A stretch of 64,000 nt of DNA from Ruegeria discodermiae (GTDB lineage: Bacteria; Pseudomonadota; Alphaproteobacteria; Rhodobacterales; Rhodobacteraceae). The translations under genes were made by a program, and so were the position numbers. The notes under the pieces were generated by a model that did not search any database, was not told the DNA's origin, and saw only the letters and a list, made by a program, of their open reading frames with translations. Position 1 is the stretch's first letter, and every line of letters begins with the position of its first letter. Location of the stretch: the NCBI RefSeq assembly GCF_030758345.1, contig NZ_JAVAMO010000012.1, forward strand, positions 1-64,000, in the 5' to 3' direction. Shown in pieces: positions 9,492 through 19,007 of the stretch.

Positions 9492-10849
9492 GCGGTGACC
9501 TCCAGAACGTTGCCCGTAGCCCCGTGGCTTTCCGCAAAATAGCGTTCCAGCATCGCGCGTGCGGTTTCAAGCCGGTACTCGGCCGAGGCGCGCATGTCGC
9601 TGAGCGGGGTGAAATCGGCGTCAAAGCCGGATTTGGCATCGTTGATCGTCTCACAGGACCAGGGCCGACCCAGTAGCGCCGCTTCGACCGTTGCGGCGCG
9701 TTTGGGAATGCCAGCCATGCCGCCAAAAGCGATGCGTGCAGCCGTTACGGTCCCCTCGTCGAGTGTGATGTTGAAACACCCGCAGACGGCCGAGATATCC
9801 TGATCGAAGCGCTTGCTCAGCTTGTAGCATTTCAGCCGGTCGGGCTGGCGCGGGAAACTCACCGCTTCGACAAACTCGCCCGGCGCGCGGTCCTGCTTGC
9901 CATAATCGAGAAAAAACTCCTCCAGCGGCAATGAGCGACGTCTCTCGCTGTGGCGCATATGCAGCGTCGCGCCGAGTGCGATCAGTGCGGGCGGGTTGTC
10001 CCCGATGGGCGAGCCATTGGCGATGTTGCCCCCGACGGTCGCCGCATGGCGCACCTGTACGCTGGCATAGCGGCGGATCATTTCGGCGTAAGAGGGGTGC
10101 AGCGGCGCCAGGGCTGCGCCCATTCGGTTCATATCGACCATCGCACCGAAGCGGATCGTGTGATCGTCGATGCTGATCTCTTTCAGATCGTCGCAACCCG
10201 TCAGGAAGATCACCGGATCAAGGTCGCGCAACTGCTTGGTCACCCAAAGGCCCACATCCGTGGCCCCGGCCACCAGCGTCGCCTCTGGTCGCGCCGCATA
10301 GGCCCGCGCCAATTCGTCTGAGGAGCGTGGCAGCATCGGGTCGGGCGCACCGCCCGGCGCGGCGTCCTTGACCCAGACCGGCACCGGTTGCCCCTCGACC
10401 GCCTCTGCTGCGCGGATGATTGGCGCGTAGCCGGTGCAGCGGCAGAGATTGCCGGCCAGTTGGGTGTCGTGATCCGTTGCGCCGTTGCAATGGCTGGCCA
10501 CCATCGACATCACAAAGCCCGGGGTGCAGAAACCGCATTGCGAGCCGTGATGGTCAACCATGGCCTGCTGCACCGGATGGGCCTCGCCCCGCGGGCCGGA
10601 CACTCCTTCGACCGTTCGCACCGCCTTGCCATGCAGTTGGGGCAGGAACAGGATGCAGGCGTTCAGCGCCTTTGCCTCGTCCATATCGGTGACCATCACC
10701 GTGCAGGCCCCGCAATCGCCTTCGTTGCAGCCCTCCTTGGTGCCGGTCAGGCCACGGTCTTCGCGCAGCCAGTCCAGCAGGGTTGTCGTCGGCGACGCCC
10801 CTTCGATCTCAACAGTCTCTCCGTTCAGAAGAAACGAGATAGTCATCAT
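9488..10849 (-). CDS. xdhA: Xanthine dehydrogenase FeS/FAD small subunit
   Basis: A 453-aa subunit carrying two [2Fe-2S] clusters and FAD. The plant-type ferredoxin domain has [10 protein letters not shown] (C41, C46, C49) and the second cluster domain has CGFCTPGF and LCRCTGY. From about residue 180 the FAD domain shows [12 protein letters not shown] and [22 protein letters not shown]. It is the first gene of the seven-gene minus-strand operon. Two adjacent ATG codons (10849 and 10846) are possible starts, so the N-terminus is uncertain by one residue. Confidence 0.95.
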   Translation of the reverse strand: MMTISFLLNGETVEIEGASPTTTLLDWLREDRGLTGTKEGCNEGDCGACTVMVTDMDEAKALNACILFLPQLHGKAVRTVEGVSGPRGEAHPVQQAMVDHHGSQCGFCTPGFVMSMVASHCNGATDHDTQLAGNLCRCTGYAPIIRAAEAVEGQPVPVWVKDAAPGGAPDPMLPRSSDELARAYAARPEATLVAGATDVGLWVTKQLRDLDPVIFLTGCDDLKEISIDDHTIRFGAMVDMNRMGAALAPLHPSYAEMIRRYASVQVRHAATVGGNIANGSPIGDNPPALIALGATLHMRHSERRRSLPLEEFFLDYGKQDRAPGEFVEAVSFPRQPDRLKCYKLSKRFDQDISAVCGCFNITLDEGTVTAARIAFGGMAGIPKRAATVEAALLGRPWSCETINDAKSGFDADFTPLSDMRASAEYRLETARAMLERYFAESHGATGNVLEVTA

Positions 10850-11226
10850 TTGAAGCCTGTCGCTTTACCCCGTTGATCCCATGCGTGCCAGGCCTCGATG
10901 CGACGTAGAAACTCTGGCGGGCGTATTATGCGTGCGTGAAGAGGCGGATGCTCTTGTTTCCGTGAGAGAGGTTAGAAACCGGGTGATCCGTCTGGCAAGA
11001 AAAACTCCTTCTGCGGTGCAACATTTTGTGGCAGTTTCACCTGCCAGTGTGCCCCCGTGAGGCAAAGAAAACCATATAAATCATCCGCTTGGGTCTGATC
11101 GCAGCTTCGCGGCGCCGAAAGCAGCTTCAAAAATACCCGAACAATCGTGCTCAATTATTTGGCAAGTACAGGGTGCCCGCAGCCTGAGTGCTTTCAACCG
11201 ACGGGCGGCTGAGATAGCGTCCCGGC
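10850..11226. other. Divergent intergenic region between xdhA and dnaE
   Basis: About 377 bp with no supportable gene. It must hold the promoters of the xdh-transporter operon (minus) and of dnaE (plus). The part around 11080-11180 is AT-richer than its surroundings. I could not pick a convincing -35/-10 pair or a palindromic operator. Confidence 0.5.
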
Positions 11227-14200
11227 ATGAGCAGCGATCCCCGATTCATCCATCTCCGTGTCCATACTGAATACTCGCTTTTGGAAGGCGCGATCCGCCT
11301 CAAGAAGCTGCCGGGCCTGTGCGAAAAATACCAGATGCCTGCCGTGGCGGTGACCGACACGAACAACCTGTTTTCGGCGCTGGAGTTTTCCATCACCGCC
11401 AGCGGGGCGGGCATTCAGCCGATCATCGGTTGTCAGGTCGATCTGGCCTATGTGCAGACACAGCCCGGCGAGAAGCCGAAGCCGCCCGCGCCGCTGGTTC
11501 TGCTGGCACAGTCCGAGATGGGCTATGAGAATCTGATGAAACTGAACTCCTGCCTCTACGTGGACAAGGGCGGGCAGTTGCCGCAGGTGACACTGGACGA
11601 GTTGGCGACCCATGCCGGCGGCCTGATCTGCCTGACCGGCGGTCCGGATGGCCCGGTGGGGCGGTTGTTGCGGGCCGGTCAGCGCCCGGCGGCCGAGGCT
11701 TTGGTCGATCGGTTGGCGGACATGTCCGCAGATCGCCTCTACATCGAGTTGCAGCGCCATCCCGGCGATGGCGTGGCGCCCGAGGCGGAACGATTGACCG
11801 AGCGCGGGCATGTGGAGATTGCCTATGCCAAGAACATACCTCTGGTGGCAACCAATGATGTCTATTTCCCCGAGGCGGGAATGTATGAGGCGCATGATGC
11901 ACTGATCTGCATCGCCGAGGGGTCTTATGTCGATCAGCAGGAAGACCGCCGCCGCCTGACCGCGCAGCATTATTTCAAATCTCCGCAGGAGATGGCGACG
12001 CTGTTTGCCGATCTGCCCGAGGCCATCGAAAACACCGTCGAGATCGCTAGGCGCTGCGCCTTCATGGCGTATCGCCGTGATCCGATCCTGCCGAAATTCG
12101 CCGATGACGAGATCGAGGAATTGCGGAGGCAAGCCAATGAAGGGCTGCAACAGCGCCTTGCTGTGATCCCGCATGCGGTCAGCGTCGAAGAATATCAGGA
12201 ACGGCTGGATTTCGAACTGGGCATCATCGAGGGTATGGGCTTTCCCGGTTATTTCCTGATCGTTGCGGATTTCATCAAATGGGGCAAAGATCAGGGTATT
12301 CCGGTGGGTCCGGGACGGGGGTCTGGCGCGGGCTCTCTGGTGGCTTATGCGCTAACGATCACCGACCTCGATCCGCTGCGCTATTCGCTGCTGTTCGAGC
12401 GGTTTTTGAATCCCGAACGGGTGTCGATGCCCGATTTCGACATCGACTTCTGCATGGATCGCCGGGAAGAGGTGATCCAGTACGTGCAGGAGAAATATGG
12501 CCGGGACAAAGTCGGCCAGATCATCACATTCGGTGCGCTGCTTTCCAAGGCTGCTGTCCGCGATATCGGACGCGTGCTGCAGATGCCTTATGGGCAGGTG
12601 GATCGCCTGTCCAAGATGATCCCGGTTGAGGGCGTCAAGCCGGTCAGCATCGAAAAGGCGCTGAAGGACGAACCGCGCCTGTGCGAAGAGGCGCGTAGTG
12701 AAGAGGTGGTGGACCGGCTGTTGACCTATGGCCAGCAGGTCGAAGGGCTGCTGCGCAACGCGTCGACCCACGCGGCGGGCGTGGTGATCGGTGACCGGCC
12801 GCTGGATGCGCTGGTGCCGCTCTACCAGGACCCGCGTTCGGACATGCCAGCGACCCAGTTCAACATGAAATGGGTGGAGCAGGCCGGGCTGGTGAAGTTC
12901 GACTTTCTGGGCCTAAAGACCCTCACCGTGATCCAGAACGCGGTCGATCTGATCCGAAAATCGGGCCGCGACCTGCACGTGACCTCTGACGGCACCCAAC
13001 TTTACGACCCGCCCGAAGGTGCGGTGAACGAGATCAACGCGATTCCGCTGGATGATGAGGCGACCTATAAACTCTATTCGGCGGCCAAGACGGTTGCGGT
13101 GTTCCAGGTGGAAAGCTCGGGCATGATGGACGCGCTCAAGCGGATGAAGCCCACCTGTATCGAGGATATCGTGGCGCTGGTGGCGCTCTACCGTCCGGGT
13201 CCGATGGAGAATATCCCGAAATACTGCGAGGTCAAGAACGGACTCAGTAAACGCGACATGCTGCACCCGACCGTTGACCATATCCTGGACGAAACGCAGG
13301 GCATCATCGTCTATCAGGAACAAGTGATGCAGATCGCGCAGGAGATGGCGGGATACTCGCTGGGTGGCGCGGACCTGTTACGCCGCGCGATGGGCAAGAA
13401 GATTCAGGAGGCGATGGACGCAGAGCGGCCTAATTTCCTGAAAGGGGCCGCCGAAAACGGCGTCGATAAAGATAAGGCGACCGAAGTCTGGAATCTGCTC
13501 GACAAGTTCGCCAACTATGGCTTCAACAAGTCCCACGCAGCCGCCTATGCGGTGGTCAGCTATCAGACTGGCTGGCTGAAGGCGAACCATCCGGTGGAGT
13601 TCATGGCGGGCGTCATGAACTGCGATATCCATCTGACCGACAAGCTGGCAGTGTATTTCGAAGAGGTGCGCAAGGGGCTGGACCTACCCTATGTGCCGCC
13701 CTGCGTGAACCGGTCGCAGGCGACGTTCGATGTGGCGGATGGCCAGTTGGTCTATGCGCTGGGCGCGCTCAAGAATGTGGGTGTCGAGGCGATGACGCTG
13801 ATGGTTGAAGGGCGTGGCGACACGCCATTCGTGAACCTTTTCGACGTCGCCCGCCGGGTTGATCTGAAAAAGGTCGGCAAGCGCCCGCTTGAGATGCTGG
13901 CCCGCGCGGGGGCGTTTGACCAGCTCGACCCCAACCGGCGACGTGTCTTTGACAGTCTGGAACCGCTGATGAACTACTCGGCTGCGATCCACGAGCAGAA
14001 GAACTCAAACCAGGTGTCGCTTTTTGGCGAGGCAGGTGATGATCTGCCGGAACCGCGTTTATCGCCCACACCCGACTGGCTGCCTGCCGAACGGCTAAGC
14101 GAGGAGTTTAAAGCGATCGGATTTTACCTGTCGGGCCACCCGTTGGACGACTACATGCCCGCGCTCAAGCGCAAGCAGGTTTTGACGCTGGATCAGGTGA

Positions 14201-14727
14201 CCGAAAAGGCCCGTGGCGGTCCCTTCATTGCCAAGATGGCCGGTGTTGTCGCCGGTCGACAGGAACGCAAATCGGCGCGCGGCAACCGGTTCGCCTTTGC
14301 ACAGCTGTCAGACACGACCGGGGCTTATGAGATCACGCTGTTTTCCGAAACGCTGGAGAAAAGCCGGGAGTTTCTGGAGACCGGCGCGCAGGTTGTGCTG
14401 ACCGCAGAGGCAACGATGGAGGCGGACCAGTTGAAGCTGCTGGGACGCTCGGTCGGGCCGATAGATGCCACGGTGGTCGATGCCGGTGCAACGGGTCTGC
14501 GAATTTTCCTGGACGCGGCAGAGGCGGTCCCGACCGTTGCCAAAGTGCTCGAAGACGCCACCGAAGCTGCGCGCAACGCGGCTAAAGGGCCGATCCAGCT
14601 TTGCCTGCTCGACCCCGGCCTGCCGGGGGATGTCGAGATGGATCTGGGTCAGGACTTTCCCATCAACCCGCAGATCAAAGGGGCCATCAAGTCGCTGGAG
14701 GGTGTTCTGTCAGTTGAGGAGATGTAA
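11227..14727 (+). CDS. dnaE: DNA polymerase III alpha subunit
   Basis: A 1166-aa replicative polymerase catalytic subunit of normal DnaE1 length. The N-terminal PHP domain begins HLRVHTEYSLLEGA. The palm contains GPGRGSGAGSLVAYAL and the catalytic acidic cluster PDFDIDFC, giving D403, D405 and D407. The helix-hairpin-helix and thumb regions include NKSHAAAYAVVSYQTGWLKA, and an OB-fold follows near residues 995-1070 (FIAKMAGVVAGRQERKSARG). It is transcribed away from the purine operon. Confidence 0.97.
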   Translation: MSSDPRFIHLRVHTEYSLLEGAIRLKKLPGLCEKYQMPAVAVTDTNNLFSALEFSITASGAGIQPIIGCQVDLAYVQTQPGEKPKPPAPLVLLAQSEMGYENLMKLNSCLYVDKGGQLPQVTLDELATHAGGLICLTGGPDGPVGRLLRAGQRPAAEALVDRLADMSADRLYIELQRHPGDGVAPEAERLTERGHVEIAYAKNIPLVATNDVYFPEAGMYEAHDALICIAEGSYVDQQEDRRRLTAQHYFKSPQEMATLFADLPEAIENTVEIARRCAFMAYRRDPILPKFADDEIEELRRQANEGLQQRLAVIPHAVSVEEYQERLDFELGIIEGMGFPGYFLIVADFIKWGKDQGIPVGPGRGSGAGSLVAYALTITDLDPLRYSLLFERFLNPERVSMPDFDIDFCMDRREEVIQYVQEKYGRDKVGQIITFGALLSKAAVRDIGRVLQMPYGQVDRLSKMIPVEGVKPVSIEKALKDEPRLCEEARSEEVVDRLLTYGQQVEGLLRNASTHAAGVVIGDRPLDALVPLYQDPRSDMPATQFNMKWVEQAGLVKFDFLGLKTLTVIQNAVDLIRKSGRDLHVTSDGTQLYDPPEGAVNEINAIPLDDEATYKLYSAAKTVAVFQVESSGMMDALKRMKPTCIEDIVALVALYRPGPMENIPKYCEVKNGLSKRDMLHPTVDHILDETQGIIVYQEQVMQIAQEMAGYSLGGADLLRRAMGKKIQEAMDAERPNFLKGAAENGVDKDKATEVWNLLDKFANYGFNKSHAAAYAVVSYQTGWLKANHPVEFMAGVMNCDIHLTDKLAVYFEEVRKGLDLPYVPPCVNRSQATFDVADGQLVYALGALKNVGVEAMTLMVEGRGDTPFVNLFDVARRVDLKKVGKRPLEMLARAGAFDQLDPNRRRVFDSLEPLMNYSAAIHEQKNSNQVSLFGEAGDDLPEPRLSPTPDWLPAERLSEEFKAIGFYLSGHPLDDYMPALKRKQVLTLDQVTEKARGGPFIAKMAGVVAGRQERKSARGNRFAFAQLSDTTGAYEITLFSETLEKSREFLETGAQVVLTAEATMEADQLKLLGRSVGPIDATVVDAGATGLRIFLDAAEAVPTVAKVLEDATEAARNAAKGPIQLCLLDPGLPGDVEMDLGQDFPINPQIKGAIKSLEGVLSVEEM

Positions 14728-14847
14728 GCTGGTTTACCGGGCATAGCAGCCTCTCTCGCCTCGACGCTTGGCCGGAGGCGAAAATCGACTTTTGGGTCGT
14801 GCGGTGCTAGGGTGCCTGCCTTGGACCCGCCCATGCAGGAGCAGCTT

Positions 14848-15543
14848 GTGAAGACCTCATGTGCGATACTGACAGGTGTTTTCGTGCTGCTGGGCTTTTC
14901 GGCAAGAGCGCAAGATCTGGCCAATGCAGACTGCTCTCTGGCGCTGGCCTTCGCGCTCGATATCTCGACCAGCGTTGACGACACCGAATACGAGCTGCAA
15001 CGCGCCGGGCTTGCCGCCGCGCTTCAGGATGCTGATGTGCGCACCGCGATTTTCAGCAATGGCAGCCCGGTGATGTTGATGGCCTATGAGTGGAGCGGTT
15101 CCAACCAACAGGAGGTCATCGCGCCCTGGGGTATCATCGCAGACGACGCCGACCTGTCCCGCTTTGTGGCGCAAGTGATGGGACATACCCGGAAGCACAA
15201 CGAATTTCCGACCGCGCTGGGCGCGGCGATCGGGTATGGAGCGACGATGCTGCAGCGGGCTTCTTCCTGCGCCCGCCATGTGCTGGATGTTTCCGGGGAC
15301 GGGGCCAATAACCACGGGTATCCCCCGGACAGCGCCTATCGGCATTTCCCGGTGGCGGGCATTACGGTTAACGGGCTGGTGATCGACACCGGTGACGCCA
15401 GTGTTGTGGACTACTACCTAGAAACGGTCATTCATGGCCCCGGCGCGTTTGTGGAAATAGCCCTTGGCTTCGAGGACTACGAAGAGGCGATGAAGCGGAA
15501 GTTGCTGCGGGAAATTCAGGCACCGCAATATGCGCAGCGCTGA
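14848..15543 (+). CDS. DUF1194 domain secreted protein (VWA-like)
   Basis: A 231-aa secreted protein. VKTSCAILTGVFVLLG...ARAQ is a clear Sec signal peptide, cleaved near ARA-QD. The mature part begins with a von Willebrand factor A-like strand, LALAFALDISTSVDDTEYELQ, containing the D-x-S-x-S metal-site motif, and later shows HVLDVSGDGANNHG; both are typical of DUF1194. Biochemical role unknown. I prefer the GTG at 14848 because AGGAG lies 6 nt upstream and it starts exactly at the signal peptide; ATG 14833 is the alternative. Confidence 0.8.
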   Translation: MKTSCAILTGVFVLLGFSARAQDLANADCSLALAFALDISTSVDDTEYELQRAGLAAALQDADVRTAIFSNGSPVMLMAYEWSGSNQQEVIAPWGIIADDADLSRFVAQVMGHTRKHNEFPTALGAAIGYGATMLQRASSCARHVLDVSGDGANNHGYPPDSAYRHFPVAGITVNGLVIDTGDASVVDYYLETVIHGPGAFVEIALGFEDYEEAMKRKLLREIQAPQYAQR

Positions 15544-15574
15544 GACCCGAAACAAACCAATAGCCTGGTGCAGT

Positions 15575-16243
15575 TTAGATCTGCAGTCGTGACGGGGAAA
15601 CCTCATCTATATCCGTCGGGTGGTCGGCGATCGCCCGTATGCCCGCACGCAATGCCTCTGCCGAAGTCTCAACTGACATGCTGGGCGCGCCGAGGTTCTG
15701 CTCCATCGCGGCGACCTCGGGCAGATGTGGCAGGTGGACCCAACCCGCGCGGATATCCGAACCGGTGACCGCAAGATGGTGCAGGATGCCATACATCAGG
15801 TGGTTGCAGCAGAAAGTCCCAGCGGCATCGGAGATGTCAGACGGTATCCCCGCGGCGCGCATGTTATGCACCATGGCGCGGATCGGCAGAGTCGCGCGAT
15901 AGGCCACCGGCCCGTCCGGCGCGGTCATCACGTCCTGCAGCAGCTTGCCCGCATTGTCGCGCAAGCCATAGCGCGCGCCGTCATTGAGGTTTTGCGCGAG
16001 GCGTTCCACAGTGACCATGGCCCGCCCACCAAACTCTCCCATCATGACAATTGCTTCGGGGGTCGTGTCGGTGATCGCGGCTTTGACCACTTCGATACAT
16101 TCAAAAAAACTGTTGGGAATGATACGCGACACGATTGTCAGCCCAACGACGGTCTCACCATCGAGATGGCGTGCGACCTGCTCGGCGGGATTGATCGGGG
16201 TGGTGCCGAACGCCTCGAATCCGGTCAGTAGCAGGTTTGGCAT
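15575..16243 (-). CDS. pcp: Pyroglutamyl-peptidase I
   Basis: A 222-aa cytoplasmic cysteine peptidase (C15 family) that removes N-terminal pyroglutamate. The catalytic triad is visible: E80 in VTVERLAQN, Cys in GTFCCNHLMY (C146 by alignment to the family GTYVCN pattern) and H170 in WVHLPHLP. The N-terminal LLLTGFEAFG is the family hallmark. The GGAGG before the ATG overlaps the end of a 30-codon ORF, and slyX lies just upstream on the same strand. Confidence 0.92.
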   Translation of the reverse strand: MPNLLLTGFEAFGTTPINPAEQVARHLDGETVVGLTIVSRIIPNSFFECIEVVKAAITDTTPEAIVMMGEFGGRAMVTVERLAQNLNDGARYGLRDNAGKLLQDVMTAPDGPVAYRATLPIRAMVHNMRAAGIPSDISDAAGTFCCNHLMYGILHHLAVTGSDIRAGWVHLPHLPEVAAMEQNLGAPSMSVETSAEALRAGIRAIADHPTDIDEVSPSRLQI

Positions 16244-16246
16244 GGC

Positions 16247-16339
16247 TCAGCCTCCGGGTGGAACAACGCGCACCAACATTAGGTCGTGGCCCGGGCTCAT
16301 GGGAAGCCCTGTGCCGTCAATAATGCGGCGGGCGCTCAT
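16247..16339 (-). CDS. 30-codon ORF between slyX and pcp
   Basis: An ATG at 16339-16337 inside the end of slyX opens a frame of 30 codons ending TGA 3 bp before pcp. It contains MSARRIIDGTGLPMSP near its start and ends VVPPGG, and its final GGAGGC codons supply the pcp Shine-Dalgarno. It could be a translational coupler or a coincidental frame. I do not recognise a family. Confidence 0.25.
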   Translation of the reverse strand: MSARRIIDGTGLPMSPGHDLMLVRVVPPGG

Positions 16340-16511
16340 CTCCGATCACGACGCCGCCACCAGCATCCTGTTCGCGCCCGGCCTCGCGTTCGATAAGCAT
16401 CTGGACGCGACGGGTCAGGCGGTCGATCTCGGTCTGCTGGCGCGCCATCACTGCGCTAATCTCGTCGACGGTCTTGGTCAGATGGGCGATCTGTTCTTCC
16501 AGATGTTGCAT
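16317..16511 (-). CDS. slyX: SlyX family protein
   Basis: A 64-aa protein with a predicted coiled coil through residues 1-42 in a heptad pattern (LEEQIAHL, VDEISAVM, IDRLTRRV) and the family's characteristic end, PPHY. SlyX proteins are small and of unknown function. The start ATG at 16511 follows a sensible upstream region; a far longer reading of this frame runs antisense to the crotonase gene and is not real. Confidence 0.85.
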   Translation of the reverse strand: MQHLEEQIAHLTKTVDEISAVMARQQTEIDRLTRRVQMLIEREAGREQDAGGGVVIGDERPPHY

Positions 16512-16604
16512 GGACGGGCTCCTTGGCGTTTGCTTGGTGATACAGAGGCATCGCCGCACTTGCCAGTGCCACATGACCTGAAGACGCAGGCAGAGAGGAT
16601 TACC

Positions 16605-17408
16605 GTGAGTGTCATCATCCAGCGCCACGTGGCCATCACCACCCTTACCATCGACCGCGCCCATGCGCGCAACGCGGTGGACCCGGAAACGGCGCAGGCG
16701 CTTTATGAAGCGTTTCTGGCGTTTGAGGCGGATGACAGCCAGTTGGTGGCGATCCTGACCGGGGCAGGGGGGTATTTCTGCGCCGGGTTCGATCTGAAAG
16801 CGGCCGGATCGGGGGCGGCGGATGACTGGATCAAGAGCCTCGATATTCCTCAAGACTGGACCGATCCCGTCACGCAACCCTGTCCTGCTCCGATGGGTCC
16901 GACGCGCCTGATGCTGAGCAAGCCGGTGATTGCCGCCATCGAGGGCCCGGCCGTGGCAGGCGGGATGGAGCTCGCGGCCTGGTGCGACATGCGGGTGATG
17001 GCACAGGGCGCAGTGACGGGTGTGTTTTGCCGCCGCTGGGGGGTGCCGCTGCTGGATGGCGGCACGGTGCGGCTGCCCGCGATTCTGGGGCAGGGGCGGG
17101 CGAATGATCTGATCCTGACCGGGCGCCCCGTGCAGACGGATGAGGCGCAGGCGATAGGCTTTGCCAATTATACCTGCCCGCAAGGCGCTGCGCTGGAAAC
17201 CGCAATGGGTCTGGCGCAGGACCTGATCCGCTTTCCGCAGGGCTGTTTGCGTGTCGATCATCTCTCGGCCCGCGCCACGCCCGAGGCGCTTGCTCAGGCG
17301 TTGCGCAGGGAATGGGCCTCAGTCGCCGTGTTCGAGCAGGAGAGTCGACCGGGTGCTGCGCGATTTGCTGCCGGAAAGGGGCGCGCGGGGGATTTCGCCG
17401 ATATCTGA
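16605..17408 (+). CDS. Crotonase / enoyl-CoA hydratase family protein
   Basis: A 267-aa crotonase-fold enzyme. The two oxyanion-hole loops are seen in GAGGYFCAGFDLKA (about 50-63) and EGPAVAGGMELAAWCDMRV (about 110-128), followed by CRRWGVPLLDGGTVRLP. The second loop region lacks an obvious Glu at the position used by classical hydratases, so the reaction may differ. Start is GTG 16605 with AGAGGA 5 nt upstream. It is divergent from slyX and precedes hisS, with no metabolic link visible. Confidence 0.85.
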   Translation: MSVIIQRHVAITTLTIDRAHARNAVDPETAQALYEAFLAFEADDSQLVAILTGAGGYFCAGFDLKAAGSGAADDWIKSLDIPQDWTDPVTQPCPAPMGPTRLMLSKPVIAAIEGPAVAGGMELAAWCDMRVMAQGAVTGVFCRRWGVPLLDGGTVRLPAILGQGRANDLILTGRPVQTDEAQAIGFANYTCPQGAALETAMGLAQDLIRFPQGCLRVDHLSARATPEALAQALRREWASVAVFEQESRPGAARFAAGKGRAGDFADI

Positions 17409-17510
17409 GCGCGACATCTAACGGACGTGCAAAGGGGCCGCGCAGTGGCTTGCCCCTTCTTGGGGCATGGGCTAGACCGCGCGCGGAACCACCACCCCAA
17501 GGATGCCCCG

Positions 17511-19007
17511 ATGGCAAAGCCCAAGAAACAGCCCCGCCCCAAGGCCGTGACCCCTAAAGGGTTTCGCGACTATTTCGGAGGTGAGGTGACGCAGCGGACC
17601 GAGATGCTGCGCGCCATTGCCGGGGTCTATCATCGCTATGGGTTCGAAGCGCTGGAATCGAGCGCGGTGGAAACGGTCGAGGCGCTGGGAAAGTTCCTGC
17701 CCGATGTGGACCGCCCCAACGAGGGCGTCTTTGCCTGGCAGGAGGTGGACGAAAACGACCGTGGCGACTGGATGGCGTTGCGCTATGATCTGACCGCACC
17801 TCTGGCGCGGGTCTATGCCCAGCATCGCAACGATCTGCCCACGCCCTATCGCCGCTATGCGATGGGACCGGTCTGGCGGAACGAAAAGCCGGGGCCGGGT
17901 CGCTATCGCCAGTTCTATCAATGTGATGCCGATACCGTGGGAAGCGCCTCAATGGCGGCGGATGCCGAGATCTGCGCAATGCTCAGCGACACGCTGGAAA
18001 CTGTCGGCATCCCGCGTGGCGATTATCTGGTGCGGGTCAACAACCGCAAGGTCCTGAACGGCGTGCTTGAGGCGATGGGGCTGGGTGATGACGCAAGTGC
18101 CCGCGACAACGTGCTGCGCAACATCGACAAGTTCGACAAGGTGGGCGAGCAGGGCGTGCGCGAGTTGCTGACCAAAGGGCGGCTGGATGCCTCGGGCGCG
18201 TTCATTGACGGTGTGGGTCTGAGCGACGATCAGGCTGAACCTGTGATCGCCTTCCTGACCTCGAAGGCGGCGGATGCTGCCGGAACGCTGGCGAACCTGC
18301 GCGCGGCAGTCGGCAACAGCCAGACCGGCGCGGACGGAATCGCAGAGTTGGAACAGATCGGCGCATTGCTCGCCGCGGGTGGTTACGGGCCGGACCGGAT
18401 CGAGATTGACCCATCGGTGGTGCGCGGGTTGGGCTACTATACAGGACCGGTCTATGAGGCCGAACTCACCTTCGAAATCCTCGACGAAAAAGGCCGCAAG
18501 CGGCAGTTTGGCTCAGTCTCGGGTGGCGGACGTTATGATGATCTGGTCAAGCGGTTCACCGGGCAGGAGGTTCCCGCAACCGGCGTCTCGATAGGTGTTG
18601 ATCGTCTGCTCGCCGCGCTGCGCGAAAAAGGCCGACTGACTACCGAGGCAGATGGGCCGGTTGTGGTGACAGTGATGGATCGGGACCGCATGGCCGATTA
18701 TCAGGCGATGGTGGCCGAGCTGCGCAATGCAGACATCCGGGCCGAGGTCTATCTGGGTAATCCGAAAAACTTCGGCAACCAGCTCAAATATGCCGACAAG
18801 CGCAACGCGCCGATTGCCATCATCGAGGGCGGCGACGAAAAGGCCAATGGCATCGTGCAGATCAAGGACCTGATCCTGGGCGCAAAACTGGCCGAAAGCG
18901 CGACACTGGAGGAATGGAAGGAACGCCCCTCTCAGATCGAAGCGCCGCGTGGCGAATTGGTGGCGCAGGTACGCGCGATGCTGGCGGCGCAGGCGGACGC
19001 ATCCTGA
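17511..19007 (+). CDS. hisS: Histidyl-tRNA synthetase, divergent alphaproteobacterial type
   Basis: A 498-aa class II synthetase. Motif 2 reads [16 protein letters not shown] (about 122-137), the histidine-binding signature is [14 protein letters not shown], and motif 3 is [15 protein letters not shown], followed by an anticodon-binding domain. Motif 2 departs from the common bacterial YERPQxGRYRQFHQ. This is the pattern known from alphaproteobacteria whose tRNA-His lacks the extra G-1 base. The stop overlaps the hisZ start (TGATG), so hisS, hisZ and hisG are co-translated. Confidence 0.95.
   Translation: MAKPKKQPRPKAVTPKGFRDYFGGEVTQRTEMLRAIAGVYHRYGFEALESSAVETVEALGKFLPDVDRPNEGVFAWQEVDENDRGDWMALRYDLTAPLARVYAQHRNDLPTPYRRYAMGPVWRNEKPGPGRYRQFYQCDADTVGSASMAADAEICAMLSDTLETVGIPRGDYLVRVNNRKVLNGVLEAMGLGDDASARDNVLRNIDKFDKVGEQGVRELLTKGRLDASGAFIDGVGLSDDQAEPVIAFLTSKAADAAGTLANLRAAVGNSQTGADGIAELEQIGALLAAGGYGPDRIEIDPSVVRGLGYYTGPVYEAELTFEILDEKGRKRQFGSVSGGGRYDDLVKRFTGQEVPATGVSIGVDRLLAALREKGRLTTEADGPVVVTVMDRDRMADYQAMVAELRNADIRAEVYLGNPKNFGNQLKYADKRNAPIAIIEGGDEKANGIVQIKDLILGAKLAESATLEEWKERPSQIEAPRGELVAQVRAMLAAQADAS

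Noticed and set aside
16317-17261. 314-codon minus-strand ORF
   Set aside because: Only its last 64 codons are a gene (slyX); the rest is antisense to the crotonase.
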